A stretch of 64,000 bases of DNA from JAFGJQ01 sp964586145 (GTDB lineage: Bacteria; Planctomycetota; Phycisphaerae; UBA1845), in assembly GCA_964586145.1 (NCBI GenBank), contig CAZPHH010000011.1:1-64000 (forward strand). Reading direction: 5' to 3'. Below, piece after piece: positions 34,832 to 44,348 of the stretch (its first letter is position 1; each line of letters opens with the position of its first letter). The notes beneath the pieces are model-generated. The model worked only from the letters and a program-made list of their open reading frames with translations. It ran no database searches and was not told where the DNA came from. A program made the translations under genes and the position numbers.

Positions 34832-36118
34832 TCATCTCCCGGCCACGCTCCTCAGCGCCGACGCATGTTTCTCAATCAACTGCAGCGTTGATGCATCCGC
34901 ATCGTACACCGAGTACCACCCGGGCCGTTCGTGCGGTGGATCACCTATCCATGCGTCCCCCGGCCGGGCGCGGCCGGCCCACGCCCAGAAATTCGAGCCG
35001 GCCACCGGGCCGCCCGCTGAGGCCGACTCCAGAACGCACTCGTACATCGCCGCGAAGAACCGATCGCGATACGTGACCCCCGCCGCCGGATCGTAGCCGT
35101 CGTGCCCCGGTTCCCAGTCACGGGCCAGGCCGAACTCCTCGAGCACCAAGGGCTTGCCGAGTTCCCTGGCCTGCTCGGCATGCCGGCCGAAGTAGTCCCG
35201 CGCCTTGGCCTCCGCTTCCTCGTACAAATCCGGGGCCTGCGGATCGTACCATCGCCAGTTCTGCGGCCACAGGTGGATCGTGGCGTAGTCGATATGCCCG
35301 CTCTCGTGCGCCGCGTCGAACGGCGCGCTGATGCTGCCCTCCGCCCCCGTGGTGACCATGTGGTTGCGGTCGAGCGATTTGATGAACCCGGCCGTCTCGT
35401 GAATCCACGCCGCCGGGAATCGGTTGGGCTCGTTGGCCAGCTCCCAGGCGAAGATACTCGGCTCATCCCGATAGGCTCGCCCGGTGTACGGATTGACTCG
35501 TTCAATGATCGTTCGAATGTGCTGCCGATACCACCGCTGGCAGCGCTCGCTGCCGTAGAAGGCGGCCGTGAAGTCGCCAAACGCGCCCCAGCCGTGCGTG
35601 GCCGGATACGGAATGCTCGTGCCCGTATCCCAGGCGACGAACTGCGCCATCCCGCCGCTCCATTCCCAGAAGTTCGTCAGCGCCACGACGGCCCGCATCC
35701 CGCGCCGGTCCAGTTCGGCGATCAGGTAATCAAGGCCGTCCAGCACGGCCGGGTTGTACTGCCCCGGCTCGGTCATCATGGCCGGCGTCGCCCGGTACGG
35801 CTCGCCGTCCGGCCCCTCGAACGCCGCCAGAATCCGGATGTTGTTCACCCCCAGATCCTGGAGCCGATCCAGCTCCGACGCCAGCCGCTCCCGGTCCCCG
35901 TGCGGTGCGGCCATCGCCATGTGGACCGCCTGCCAGAAGTTCGCGCCGACGAACAGGTGCCGCTCGCCGCCGACTTTGAACTGGCCGCCATCGACCCGCA
36001 CAAACCGACCCGAAGCACAGCCGGGCAACAGCGCGACCGTTACCAGGAAGATCGCCGGTACGCGGAGAATCGTCTGAACCGGTCGCCGCCAACCAAACCT
36101 GCTCAGCCCCAACCGCAT
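34832..36118 (-). CDS. GH5-family endo-beta-mannanase-like lipoprotein
   Basis: This 428-residue glycoside hydrolase probably cuts beta-mannan or a similar polysaccharide outside the cytoplasm. A signal sequence ends in ALLPGC, a lipobox at about residue 33. The catalytic acid lies in SIFAWELANEPNRF (Glu before Pro-Asn) and the nucleophile in LVLEEFGLARD. ILAAFEGPDG, TNFWEWSGGMAQ and the Trp-rich IDYATIHLWPQNW are typical of the GH5_7 mannanase group. ATG 36118 has an excellent site, GGAAGGAAGGAG, seven bases upstream. It stands alone, with a strong hairpin in its leader. Confidence 0.88.
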   Translation of the reverse strand: MRLGLSRFGWRRPVQTILRVPAIFLVTVALLPGCASGRFVRVDGGQFKVGGERHLFVGANFWQAVHMAMAAPHGDRERLASELDRLQDLGVNNIRILAAFEGPDGEPYRATPAMMTEPGQYNPAVLDGLDYLIAELDRRGMRAVVALTNFWEWSGGMAQFVAWDTGTSIPYPATHGWGAFGDFTAAFYGSERCQRWYRQHIRTIIERVNPYTGRAYRDEPSIFAWELANEPNRFPAAWIHETAGFIKSLDRNHMVTTGAEGSISAPFDAAHESGHIDYATIHLWPQNWRWYDPQAPDLYEEAEAKARDYFGRHAEQARELGKPLVLEEFGLARDWEPGHDGYDPAAGVTYRDRFFAAMYECVLESASAGGPVAGSNFWAWAGRARPGDAWIGDPPHERPGWYSVYDADASTLQLIEKHASALRSVAGR

Positions 36119-36612
36119 GCTGTCACTCCTTCCTTCCGATTCGTCCGTGCTCCCAACCCGCCGCATCACAATCTCCCGCCGCACGACTCGACGCCTCGAG
36201 AGAGCACCTTGTCGTCTTCCCTCCCCCGAAGGGTCGGAGAGCTTCACTCCGACCCACTGCCTGACAGTCGACAGTTCCCATTCACCGAAGCACCAGCACC
36301 CATCTTACTGTCACACAGCCGCTCGATCCAAGCGAAGGCGATCTCTCACCGTGTAGCAAGCTGTCTGATTGTTTCACGCTGCCTAGTACCGCGTTTCGCA
36401 AATTTCACGACCATCGGAGTCGGGATTCGCTCCCCCGGGACTCCATCTGATCTGCCTTCCGCAAGGGGTGTATAGTCGCACTTCTTATGAAACGGGGTAA
36501 TAGCATGGAGCGCATCGTCGGCCGGGACGCGCCCCGGTCCGCCGGGGCCGGCGGCAACCCATACCGCGGCCCGCTTGCGTGGCGGCCGGGTTGATCGCAT
36601 GATGCCGTCGTG
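36119..36612. other. Intergenic region between divergent GH5 and purN
   Basis: Nearly 500 bases without a credible gene. It holds the hairpin at 36231-36255 and a TATAGT near 36468 that could be a -10 element towards purN. A 35-codon frame from ATG 36487 has no supporting features. Confidence 0.45.
36231..36255. promoter_or_regulatory. Perfect 9-bp hairpin in the GH5 leader
   Basis: GGGTCGGAG and CTCCGACCC pair perfectly around a 7-base loop, about 115 bases upstream of the GH5 start. It could be an operator, an attenuator or mRNA-stability element. The sequence gives no way to choose. Confidence 0.4.
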
Positions 36613-36633
36613 ATGCGAGACAGAACTGCTTGC

Positions 36634-37299
36634 ATGGACGATACCGACCCATCCAGGAAACTGCGACTGGCGGTGCTGCTGTCCGGTGGTGGCCGATCGC
36701 TCCACTATCTCCACGAGGCGGCGGCGGCCGGTGCGATTCCGGTGAGAATCGTCCGGGTGGTGTCCTCGCGCCCGGATGCGTACGGCGTGACGCGCGCCCG
36801 GGATCTCGGACACGAGCCCGTCATCGTGCAGCGGAAGGGCATGACCCAGGCGGAGTTCGACCGTCGCATGACGGAAGCCCTGACCCGGGCCAACGTGGAT
36901 CTCGTCTGTATGGCGGGCTATCTCGTCTTCTGGCACATTCCTCCTGCCTTCGAAAACCGGGTGATGAACATCCACCCCGCGCTGCTTCCCGAGTTCGGGG
37001 GCAAGGGTTTCCACGGGCACCGCGTACACGAAGCCGTGCTTACGGCCGGACGGCCGGTCAGCGGATGCACCGTGCATTTCGCCGACAATGAATACGACCA
37101 CGGCCCGGTCATTCTGCAGCGCCAGGTGCCCGTCATGCCGCACGACACCCCCGACACCCTCGCCGACCGCGTTTTTGAGGCGGAGAAGGAGGCGTACCCG
37201 GAGGCGATCCGGCTCTTCGCGGCCGGCCGACTCCTGGTGGTCGGCAGCCACGTCCAGATCGCGCCGGAAGGCTCAAGCGCAAGCGGGATGCGAACCTGA
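36634..37299 (+). CDS. purN: Phosphoribosylglycinamide formyltransferase
   Basis: PurN formylates glycinamide ribonucleotide using 10-formyltetrahydrofolate. The product has 221 residues. The N-terminal LAVLLSGGGRSLHYL replaces the usual SGxGSN nucleotide loop. The catalytic triad Asn-His-Asp is visible in VMNIHPALLPEFGGKG, in SGCTVHFADNEYDHG and in the closing GPVILQ. ATG 36634 or 36613 is the start. The last 27 bases overlap the 3' end of the convergent hydrolase gene. With purL it gives two purine-pathway steps in the window, but they are not in one operon. Confidence 0.9.
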   Translation: MDDTDPSRKLRLAVLLSGGGRSLHYLHEAAAAGAIPVRIVRVVSSRPDAYGVTRARDLGHEPVIVQRKGMTQAEFDRRMTEALTRANVDLVCMAGYLVFWHIPPAFENRVMNIHPALLPEFGGKGFHGHRVHEAVLTAGRPVSGCTVHFADNEYDHGPVILQRQVPVMPHDTPDTLADRVFEAEKEAYPEAIRLFAAGRLLVVGSHVQIAPEGSSASGMRT

Positions 37300-38082
37300 G
37301 TCCACGCACTCGTCCAGAAACGCCGTAACCCGTGCATGGTGCTCGTCCGACTCGGAAAACACCCAGTCGCAATGCCCGCCGTCTTCGATCACGTGGAGCC
37401 GCTTGGGCGCCGGCGCCGCTTCGTACAGATCGATCGTGTGTTGCGCCTTCACGATTCGGTCCGCCGTTCCACAGAGGAAGAGCTTGGGAACGTCTGGCAA
37501 CCGATTCATGATCTCGATGGGCGAGTCGTCGTCGCTGACCAGATAGCGAGACACCAGACCCGCCACTCCCCACAGCAGAGACCGTCGGAGCACCTCGCGG
37601 GCCTCCCGTCGGTAGGCCGCGAACGCACCGTCAATCACGAGCCCGCGCAGGTCGTTGCGTCCGGCCGCCGCGACCAGGCCAAGCGTTCCCCCGATGGACT
37701 GGCCGAACAGCACGACCCGGGCCGGATCCACGTCCGCCCGGGTCGGCACGTACTCGATGGCGGCGCGGACGTCCGCCAGCGTGCCCGCCCGCGTGGGCCG
37801 CCCCTGCGACTGGCCGTACCCGCGGTAGTCAAAACACAGCACGTTCCAGCCGCGCCCGGGCAGCCAGGCCACGTACGGGAAATGGGCACTGACATTGCCC
37901 GCGTTGCCGTGCGCATGCACGACCGTGCCGCGAGCCGTCCCCGTCGCCGGAAAGAACCAGCCGTGCAGCCTCACGCCCCCGTCCGAGCGAAAACAGACGG
38001 ATTCGAACGCCAGGCCGTACTCGCCCGGGCTGTCATATCGAACCCGCGTCGGATAGTAGAAGAACCGGTCGGCGATGCTCAT
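37273..38082 (-). CDS. Alpha/beta hydrolase (BEM46-like)
   Basis: This 269-residue serine hydrolase has an oxyanion segment VVHAHGNAGN, then CFDYRGYGQSQG, the nucleophile elbow in FGQSIGGTLG, the acid Asp in LCGTADRIV and the His in DGGHCDWV. The BEM46/YfhR group of hydrolases fits best; substrate unknown. ATG 38082 begins a short N-terminus (SIADRFFYYPTRV) that could be a membrane-associated helix. It overlaps purN tail to tail by 27 bases and is on the same strand as the large membrane protein upstream. Confidence 0.86.
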   Translation of the reverse strand: MSIADRFFYYPTRVRYDSPGEYGLAFESVCFRSDGGVRLHGWFFPATGTARGTVVHAHGNAGNVSAHFPYVAWLPGRGWNVLCFDYRGYGQSQGRPTRAGTLADVRAAIEYVPTRADVDPARVVLFGQSIGGTLGLVAAAGRNDLRGLVIDGAFAAYRREAREVLRRSLLWGVAGLVSRYLVSDDDSPIEIMNRLPDVPKLFLCGTADRIVKAQHTIDLYEAAPAPKRLHVIEDGGHCDWVFSESDEHHARVTAFLDECVDSGSHPACA

Positions 38083-38172
38083 GGAAAGACAGGATAGCCG
38101 CGGCGGCGCAGACGGAAACCCGTCCACCCGTGCCGCTGATGCTGCGTCACGTGGGCGACGGACCGGGGCCGT

Positions 38173-40338
38173 TCAAGGCAACTCGGACGCCGGGCGCAGC
38201 GGATGACGCGACCAGCGCGACCAGCGATCCTGCCATCGGCCGTCGCCGCCGAACACCAGCACGAGCACCGAATCCCACGACGCATCCAGACAGGTCCAAC
38301 CCAGCCGATCGCCCGAGACGATCCGGACGCCTTCAATCCAGCCGTCCAACTCGTCCGGCGACAGGGTATGCAGAGGCAGAAGAACAATCGCCATCCCGTC
38401 CGGCGCCAGGGCGCTCCGCACGCGGTCCAGAAACCCGGTGCTGAGCAGGCGACGGCGCACGGGCCCCGACAGCGTGTGCAGATCCATCACCGCGATGGCC
38501 GTCTCACGCCTCACACGGAGCGCTCGCGTCGCAGAAAGCCGGCGGGCGTGATCACGCCCGACCCCGTGCGGCGCCGACAGGCCGTGCATGCCGGGGTCAA
38601 ACGAATGCAGCGTCTCAGCCGGCAGGTGGAGCCCCGTCTCTGCCATCAACCGGAAGGAGGCCCCGAACAAGCCGATCACGCGCTTGTCCGCCGGGACGGT
38701 CTCCATGGACAACAGCGGGCCCGTGACCGGCGACCGCGCGTAGCGCGAGCCCGACACCCGACGGCGGGGAAGCGGTTCCGCCTGCATCCCGCCATCGCCA
38801 TCCCGCCACTGAGACACCGTCAGCCATTGCGATTCCACGAGTCGGACACGGTCCCCGGACCGCGTCACCAGCCACCGCTGGGCCGGACGGGGCAGAACCA
38901 CCGCCAGGACGATGACGACTCCGAAGACCCACGCAACCCGCCGCCCGCCAGGACGATGCCCGGCGGCCGGTTCGTGGATGACCAGCACGCCGCCCAACGC
39001 GAGCAGCGTCAACGCACCCGCCGCCAGCAAGGCGTACGTCCCCAGCGCCGCCAACGCCGGCCAAAGGAAGAAGTAGACAAGCACACTCAGCGCGACCGCC
39101 GTCCGGGACAGCAATGCCGAGCCGACCGTCGGACGATTCCCCATCCGGCCAAGCACGGCCCCCGCCGCAGACCCAGTTGCGTACCCGCCCGCCGCGGCGG
39201 GCACGCTCACGCTCGGCACAATCAGCAACCACAGCCACAGACCGTGTGAAGCACCCGTCCCGACGCTCGGAGATACGAAGGCGACAAAAACCAGAGGAAC
39301 GGCCATCGCCACGCCCGCCGCCACGAACACGGACCCCAGCGCTCCCACGGACCCGGTCTGCGTCCAGTCACGCCGGCAGGACCATCCCCACCCGCCCGCG
39401 ACGGCCGCCAAGGCCGGCACCCAGAGTCCCAGGCTGCCCCCCCGCTCGAGTCGACCCAGAATTCCCAGGGCGCGGCACCAGCCGACCAGGGCAACAACCA
39501 GGATCACCGCCCCAATCGCTGCCGCCGCCCGGAGTATGAAAGGCCAGGGATCACGAGCCTCCGGCGGCACCGGGGCGTCGACTTCCTGAACGACATGGTC
39601 GGAACCCGCATGAACCTGGGACCATTGCACGGACAGCATGGCCACGACCAGAAACGGAACGGCGCCCGTGATGATCCAGGCCGGCGGTGGAAGAACCTCT
39701 TCGCCGATCACGACCGGAACCAGAATGCCGACGGCCACGCCCAGCACGACCCACCGCAGGACCCGCGGGTCCCAGCGCTCCACGGAACGGGCGACAATGG
39801 GCACACAACTGACGACCCAGCCGAGTAACGCAAAGACCGGCACGGCCGTGGCTGCGATCAGCAGGGCCTCCACCGCGGTGAGCGTGGTCATGCTCCAGAC
39901 AAAACGGCCCAGCAAGCCGTCGTACGCGGCCCGTCCGCAGGAAACCAGAAGCGGCAAACCCAGCAGCGCAAGGCCCGCCGCCAGAGCCAGGCCGGCCAGA
40001 ACCGTCCACAGCAGGGCCAGGTCGACGTCCCCGCCGAACGCCGGGCGGGCCGTCAGCGCGGTCCGCGTCGTCTTCCGGCGAAACGCTCGCGTCCCAACCC
40101 ACAACGCCAGCGCCGGAGGCAGACCGGGCCCGATGCCCAGACCCAGAAACACCGCGCCCCACACCAACCGACCGGTTAAGGGCGTCGGATCCAAGATGCG
40201 ATACCACTGCTCTGCGAAGCCGAACGCCCCCAGACCCAGCCCGGCGCCGACCAGCATCGCAACCGCGTCCTCCGGCCGAAAACGCCCCCCTGGACGTTGT
40301 CGGGCCGTGTCGGTCAGGACTGTGCGTCGCAGCCTCAT
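38173..40338 (-). CDS. Large polytopic membrane protein with C-terminal spermidine-synthase-like tail
   Basis: This 721-residue protein has about 11-13 membrane helices in the first 480 residues. A soluble C-terminal part (about 500-721) carries a degenerate synthase-like pattern: LLSMETVPADKRVIGLFGAS and TAIAVMDLHTLSGPVRRRLL, then LDRVRSALAPDGMAIVLLPL. Planctomycetes often carry membrane-spermidine-synthase fusions and this resembles one. The substrate-binding residues are not clear, so a polyamine role is a guess. Its ATG directly follows the stop codon of birA (TGA-ATG), which implies coupled expression. Confidence 0.65.
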   Translation of the reverse strand: MRLRRTVLTDTARQRPGGRFRPEDAVAMLVGAGLGLGAFGFAEQWYRILDPTPLTGRLVWGAVFLGLGIGPGLPPALALWVGTRAFRRKTTRTALTARPAFGGDVDLALLWTVLAGLALAAGLALLGLPLLVSCGRAAYDGLLGRFVWSMTTLTAVEALLIAATAVPVFALLGWVVSCVPIVARSVERWDPRVLRWVVLGVAVGILVPVVIGEEVLPPPAWIITGAVPFLVVAMLSVQWSQVHAGSDHVVQEVDAPVPPEARDPWPFILRAAAAIGAVILVVALVGWCRALGILGRLERGGSLGLWVPALAAVAGGWGWSCRRDWTQTGSVGALGSVFVAAGVAMAVPLVFVAFVSPSVGTGASHGLWLWLLIVPSVSVPAAAGGYATGSAAGAVLGRMGNRPTVGSALLSRTAVALSVLVYFFLWPALAALGTYALLAAGALTLLALGGVLVIHEPAAGHRPGGRRVAWVFGVVIVLAVVLPRPAQRWLVTRSGDRVRLVESQWLTVSQWRDGDGGMQAEPLPRRRVSGSRYARSPVTGPLLSMETVPADKRVIGLFGASFRLMAETGLHLPAETLHSFDPGMHGLSAPHGVGRDHARRLSATRALRVRRETAIAVMDLHTLSGPVRRRLLSTGFLDRVRSALAPDGMAIVLLPLHTLSPDELDGWIEGVRIVSGDRLGWTCLDASWDSVLVLVFGGDGRWQDRWSRWSRHPLRPASELP

Positions 40339-41142
40339 TCAGGCATCCACAACCGTCGTGCCTTCGGCATCGAACAGCATTCGCGGCCCCTGATCCAACT
40401 GGACCACCAGCGCCGACGTCGGGTCCACGTCCACCACCACGCCGACATACTCGCGGCCGTCGTGCCTCAGCCGAATCCGCTGCCCCAGTCCGACCGCCCG
40501 GGCACACCAGCGCTCGCAGACCACCTCCGGACGCAACGACCGGGGGTCCACCAGCCACGCATCGAGTTGCTGGAGAAGCGCCCGCGCCACCCGGGTTCGG
40601 TCAATCGGATGGCTGCTCTCCAGGTCCAGGGAAGTGGCCCGCTTCCGCAAGTCCGGCGGGAAGTGGCCCCGGTGCTGCAGGCAGTTGATCCCGATGCCGG
40701 CCACGAACACCCGGCCGCCCCGCACCCCCGGACGCGACTCCACCAGAATCCCTCCGAGCTTGCGACCCCGCGCAACCAGGTCGTTTGGCCACGAAAGCTC
40801 CACCGGCACGTGGGTCGCGGCGCGAACCGCATCACAGGCCGCCACCCCGCAGATCAACCCCACCAGGCCCCCCTTCAACGCGCCGGCCGCGTCATCGAGC
40901 ACCACACTGCAAAGCACGCCGGCCCCACGCGGCGAATGCCAGACCCGCCCCAGCCGGCCGCGCCCCGACGCCTGGTGCTCGGCGAAAACCGCCAGCCCGT
41001 CGGCCGGACCGCGCCCGACGTGTTCCCACGCCACGTCGTTGCTGCTCGTGACGGAATCCAACACGAGCACGCGCGACGGGATACGCCGCGTGATCAACCC
41101 CCGGCAGATTTCGTCCGCGCTCAGCGGACCCGCTTCCGCCAT
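40339..41142 (-). CDS. birA: Biotin-acetyl-CoA-carboxylase ligase, catalytic-only
   Basis: BirA attaches biotin to carboxylase carriers. The 267-residue protein starts at the catalytic domain with no N-terminal helix-turn-helix, so it is not a repressor. The biotin/ATP loop is ASGRGRLGRVW, with VELSWPNDL and KLGGILVES after it. The C-terminal SH3-like domain ends in DAEGTTVVDA. ATG 41142 is used, ignoring a poorly conserved in-frame extension. It is followed without a gap by the large membrane protein gene. Confidence 0.92.
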   Translation of the reverse strand: MAEAGPLSADEICRGLITRRIPSRVLVLDSVTSSNDVAWEHVGRGPADGLAVFAEHQASGRGRLGRVWHSPRGAGVLCSVVLDDAAGALKGGLVGLICGVAACDAVRAATHVPVELSWPNDLVARGRKLGGILVESRPGVRGGRVFVAGIGINCLQHRGHFPPDLRKRATSLDLESSHPIDRTRVARALLQQLDAWLVDPRSLRPEVVCERWCARAVGLGQRIRLRHDGREYVGVVVDVDPTSALVVQLDQGPRMLFDAEGTTVVDA

Positions 41143-41271
41143 GCAGCCCAAGATACCAGAAACCCCCCTCGGCGAAACGGCCACGCAACGGCCGACGGCA
41201 GGGTGTCGCGAACGCGTGAACGCCCCCCCCAACCGTTGCGACCCCACGTGCCCCGACGTACGATCCCCCCC

Positions 41272-42840
41272 ATGCCGCGGGAATCGGACACACCACCTCG
41301 CTCACCCTCTGAATCGGCGCGGTCCCCCCGCCGGGAGTGGCTGTGCCTTCTGGTGCCCGCGGTCATCCTCGTGGCCTTCCGTCTGCACGCGTTCGGCGGC
41401 CCCCTGGAAACTGACGAGTGCAACTACGCCTATATCGGCGCGCGCCTGCTGGACGGCGACCGGCTGTATGTGGACGTGTGGGACCACCAGCCGCCCGGCG
41501 TGTTCGTCCTGTTCGCGGGCCTGACCGCGCTGGCGGGCAATTCGGAAACCTCCATCCGCGTCTTCGCGTTGCTCTGGTCACTGGCCACGCTCGCGTTCGT
41601 GTACCTCGTGGCCAGAAGAAGTCTTACACCGGGCGCCGCCTGGATTGCCGCCCTCCTGTTTGCCATGGCCTCCAGCGATCCGGGGGTGGCCGGCGAGGGC
41701 GCAAACCGCGAAATCTACATGAACGCGCTGGTGGTCGGGTCCGTCGCCTGCCTCATGCGCCCCACCCTGGCTCGCGTCCTGCTCGCCGGCACGCTGCTGG
41801 GCCTGGCCTCGACCATGAAAACCGTGGTCGCCGCCCAGTGGTTCGCCCTGCTGATCGCCTTGTGGATCGGGCAGGCGAGCGGCGGGCGTCCGGCCATCCC
41901 TCGCCTCGCGCGAGCGACCCTTGCATTCGCAGCCGGTCCGGCGCTGATCTGGACCGCCGTGGCGGGATACTTCGCCGCCACAGACCGGTTCGCCGTCTTC
42001 TATGACGCGGTGTTCACGTACAACCTCACCTACAGTCAGATGAGTTCCGGGCCACTTGCTCGGTTCGCCGAGTTCTTCGTGGCCGGCCAACCCTCGTCCT
42101 GGGCCGTGTTCCGCACTGCGCTGCCCCTGTGGCTGGCCGGCGGAGCGGGGCTTGTTGCCGCGGCGATCCGGTTTGGCCGACGAGACCGCCCCGGGGCCGC
42201 GCTGGTTCTCGCACTGGCCCTCGGGAGTTTCGTGGCCGTGTGTCTGCCACGACAATTCTGGCCCCACTACTACCTGTTGATGCTGCCGTCCCTGGCTATC
42301 CTGGCGGGCGCCTCGATGGACCTGCTGACGGCCCGTGTGGCAAAGGGATACGCAGCCGTCCTGATCGCGACGCTTCTGCTGACCCAGGGGCTGTTTTACC
42401 TGCTTGCCCCTGCAGACCTGATCGGCGTCCAGCGATACAAGATGCGGATGCTCTGGGCTCGAGACCAGGCGGGGCGACTGGCCGACGTCACCGAGCCGAC
42501 GGATTCCACATTCGTATGGGGTAACGCAGACGCCGGGATCTACTACTACTCGCAGCGACGCTGCGCCACACGATTCACCATGGTCGGTTCGCTGCTGGGC
42601 GAAGACCCGGCCGCCCGGCGCCGCCAGTCACTCCTGATCGACGATTTGACGCGCAACCGCCCGCGCGTGATCCTCCAGGCCATGCCGTTCATCCCGCCCA
42701 TGGAGCAGTTCCTCCAGGAAAACGGCTACACCGAAGCGGGCCACGACTATGATCCGGCGAGCCGGTCCGTCCGGATGTACGTCTACGACGATCCGAGCCG
42801 GCCGATCCGCCGAATCGACTGGAGTTGGAGCGAACCATGA
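41272..42840 (+). CDS. Membrane glycosyltransferase-like protein (GT39/ArnT-PMT superfamily)
   Basis: This 522-residue protein has about 10 membrane helices. The PMT/ArnT-type acidic site is seen as GGPLETDECNYAYIGARLLDG in the first periplasmic loop, where Asp-Glu is the catalytic pair. A soluble C-terminal domain (about 390-522) ends in MYVYDDPSRPIR. Such enzymes move a sugar from a polyprenyl phosphate to a lipid or protein. ATG 41272 has only weak ribosome-site support. Its stop overlaps the next gene by four bases (ATGA). The target is unknown. Confidence 0.82.
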   Translation: MPRESDTPPRSPSESARSPRREWLCLLVPAVILVAFRLHAFGGPLETDECNYAYIGARLLDGDRLYVDVWDHQPPGVFVLFAGLTALAGNSETSIRVFALLWSLATLAFVYLVARRSLTPGAAWIAALLFAMASSDPGVAGEGANREIYMNALVVGSVACLMRPTLARVLLAGTLLGLASTMKTVVAAQWFALLIALWIGQASGGRPAIPRLARATLAFAAGPALIWTAVAGYFAATDRFAVFYDAVFTYNLTYSQMSSGPLARFAEFFVAGQPSSWAVFRTALPLWLAGGAGLVAAAIRFGRRDRPGAALVLALALGSFVAVCLPRQFWPHYYLLMLPSLAILAGASMDLLTARVAKGYAAVLIATLLLTQGLFYLLAPADLIGVQRYKMRMLWARDQAGRLADVTEPTDSTFVWGNADAGIYYYSQRRCATRFTMVGSLLGEDPAARRRQSLLIDDLTRNRPRVILQAMPFIPPMEQFLQENGYTEAGHDYDPASRSVRMYVYDDPSRPIRRIDWSWSEP

Positions 42841-44348
42841 CCGAGCCCAACCTCGTCGGCACGCAGGACCGCCCCGCCGCCCGACGGGCCGGGTTCCGTT
42901 GGGTCATACTCGGGTTCCTGGGGCTGGGCACTGCGTGCCGGCTGTACGCCGTGCTGTTGCCGCCGACCGCACCGATGCTCTGGGACCACCACGAATACGT
43001 CTCGTGGGGCCGACTGATGGATCAGTCCGGATTCACCGCTCTCTACGACGATACGCCGCCGCTCGGACAAATGTGGAGCCCCATGCGGCAGGCCCGCTTC
43101 CCAGCGAGACCCGACACACTCCATTACTGCAACTACCCGCCCGGCATCGCCTACGTGCTGTACCCGAAGATCCGACTGCTGGCCCTTGTGGACCCCACCG
43201 AGGCTTCCAACACCCCCACGGCCCGGCTGATCTTCGCCGCTCTGCCGCTGGCCTGTGACATCCTGCTGGCATTCGGCTGCCTGGCCCTGGTCCGTCCGTA
43301 CGGCCACAAGCCGGCGATCGTCGCCTTCGCGGCGGCCATTCTGGCCCCACCCTTCATCATCGACTCGTGCCATTGGGGCCAGACGGACAGCATGACCCTG
43401 GCCCCCGCCGTGTGGATGGTCTGGGCGATGCTACGGCAACGATGGATGACGGCGGGGATCCTGTGGGGAGCGGCCCTGGCCCTCAAGACCCAGGGCATCC
43501 TGCTGACCCCGCTGTGGCTGCTGGCGTTCGTTCTTGAGCCGCGGCGGGCGCGCGGCGTCGCCGGCGGCGGTGCTGCGATTCTCGTGCTGCTGGCGGCGGC
43601 CCTGCCCTTCACGCTGCACTCCGGATTGCAGTGGTTTATTCGTGGGTTCTGGAACAACCTGACGGAGTTCTACCAGCAGACCACCCTGCTGGCATTCAAC
43701 ATCTGGTACGCCGACCTGCTGGTTTGCGAGAACAACGACGCCACCCTCACCTGGTTCGGCGTCTCCAAGGACACCTGGGGCAAAGTGTTCCTGCTGATCG
43801 GGTTAGCCATCACCACCGGGCTGCTGTGGCGCCGCCGGCAGCGCCACCCTGCGCTGATGGTGCGATTCGCCGCCGTGCTGCTGCTGCTGGCCGTAATGCT
43901 GCCGACCCGCGTACACGAACGATACATCGTGCTCCCCCTGCCCTTTCTCATCTGCGTCGCGGCGGTCTGCCCGCGAGCCTGGTGGGGCGTAGCCCCGCTT
44001 CTGTTGGCCGCCACCTGCCAGATTACCGCCCCGGACTGGCTGACCATGCGCGCCACCCAATGGTACTACGTCGAGCATCGCATCCTGGCAGACCTGGAAG
44101 AGCAGTACGCGGCACTGCACGCGGAAATGGAACGCGGAAACCTCACGCCCGAACAATTCGCCGCGCTGCCCACGCCGCGCGAGCAACTGGCCATCGACCA
44201 CGAAAACCATCGAATACAACGCTGGGCCACCGGCGATCCCATCCGGGAATGGGCGCTCACCCTGTTGAGCCTGGCGTCAACGCTCGTCTGCCTGGTCTTC
44301 GTCATTCCCGGCTGCCGGGCCCGCCCGCCATCGGCACAACCTCAATGA
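42837..44348 (+). CDS. Membrane mannosyltransferase-like protein (GT87/PIG-M style)
   Basis: This 503-residue polytopic protein has about 9-11 helices and an early acidic motif WDHHEYVSWG in the first extracellular loop. NYPPGIAYVLYPKIR, SCHWGQTDSM and LKTQGILLTPLW are typical of the GT-C mannosyltransferases that use polyprenyl-phosphate mannose. It is translationally coupled to the preceding GT-C gene (ATGA overlap), so the two probably act on one glycan. Its 3' end overlaps the convergent PMT-like gene by 47 bases. Confidence 0.8.
   Translation: MTEPNLVGTQDRPAARRAGFRWVILGFLGLGTACRLYAVLLPPTAPMLWDHHEYVSWGRLMDQSGFTALYDDTPPLGQMWSPMRQARFPARPDTLHYCNYPPGIAYVLYPKIRLLALVDPTEASNTPTARLIFAALPLACDILLAFGCLALVRPYGHKPAIVAFAAAILAPPFIIDSCHWGQTDSMTLAPAVWMVWAMLRQRWMTAGILWGAALALKTQGILLTPLWLLAFVLEPRRARGVAGGGAAILVLLAAALPFTLHSGLQWFIRGFWNNLTEFYQQTTLLAFNIWYADLLVCENNDATLTWFGVSKDTWGKVFLLIGLAITTGLLWRRRQRHPALMVRFAAVLLLLAVMLPTRVHERYIVLPLPFLICVAAVCPRAWWGVAPLLLAATCQITAPDWLTMRATQWYYVEHRILADLEEQYAALHAEMERGNLTPEQFAALPTPREQLAIDHENHRIQRWATGDPIREWALTLLSLASTLVCLVFVIPGCRARPPSAQPQ

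Noticed and set aside
36487..36594. 35-codon frame upstream of purN
   Set aside because: No convincing ribosome site, and Gly/Arg/Pro composition typical of chance frames.
40297..41271. Upstream extension of the first GT-C gene, opposite birA
   Set aside because: The extension is antisense to birA, and a membrane-protein start at 41272 gives a normal product.
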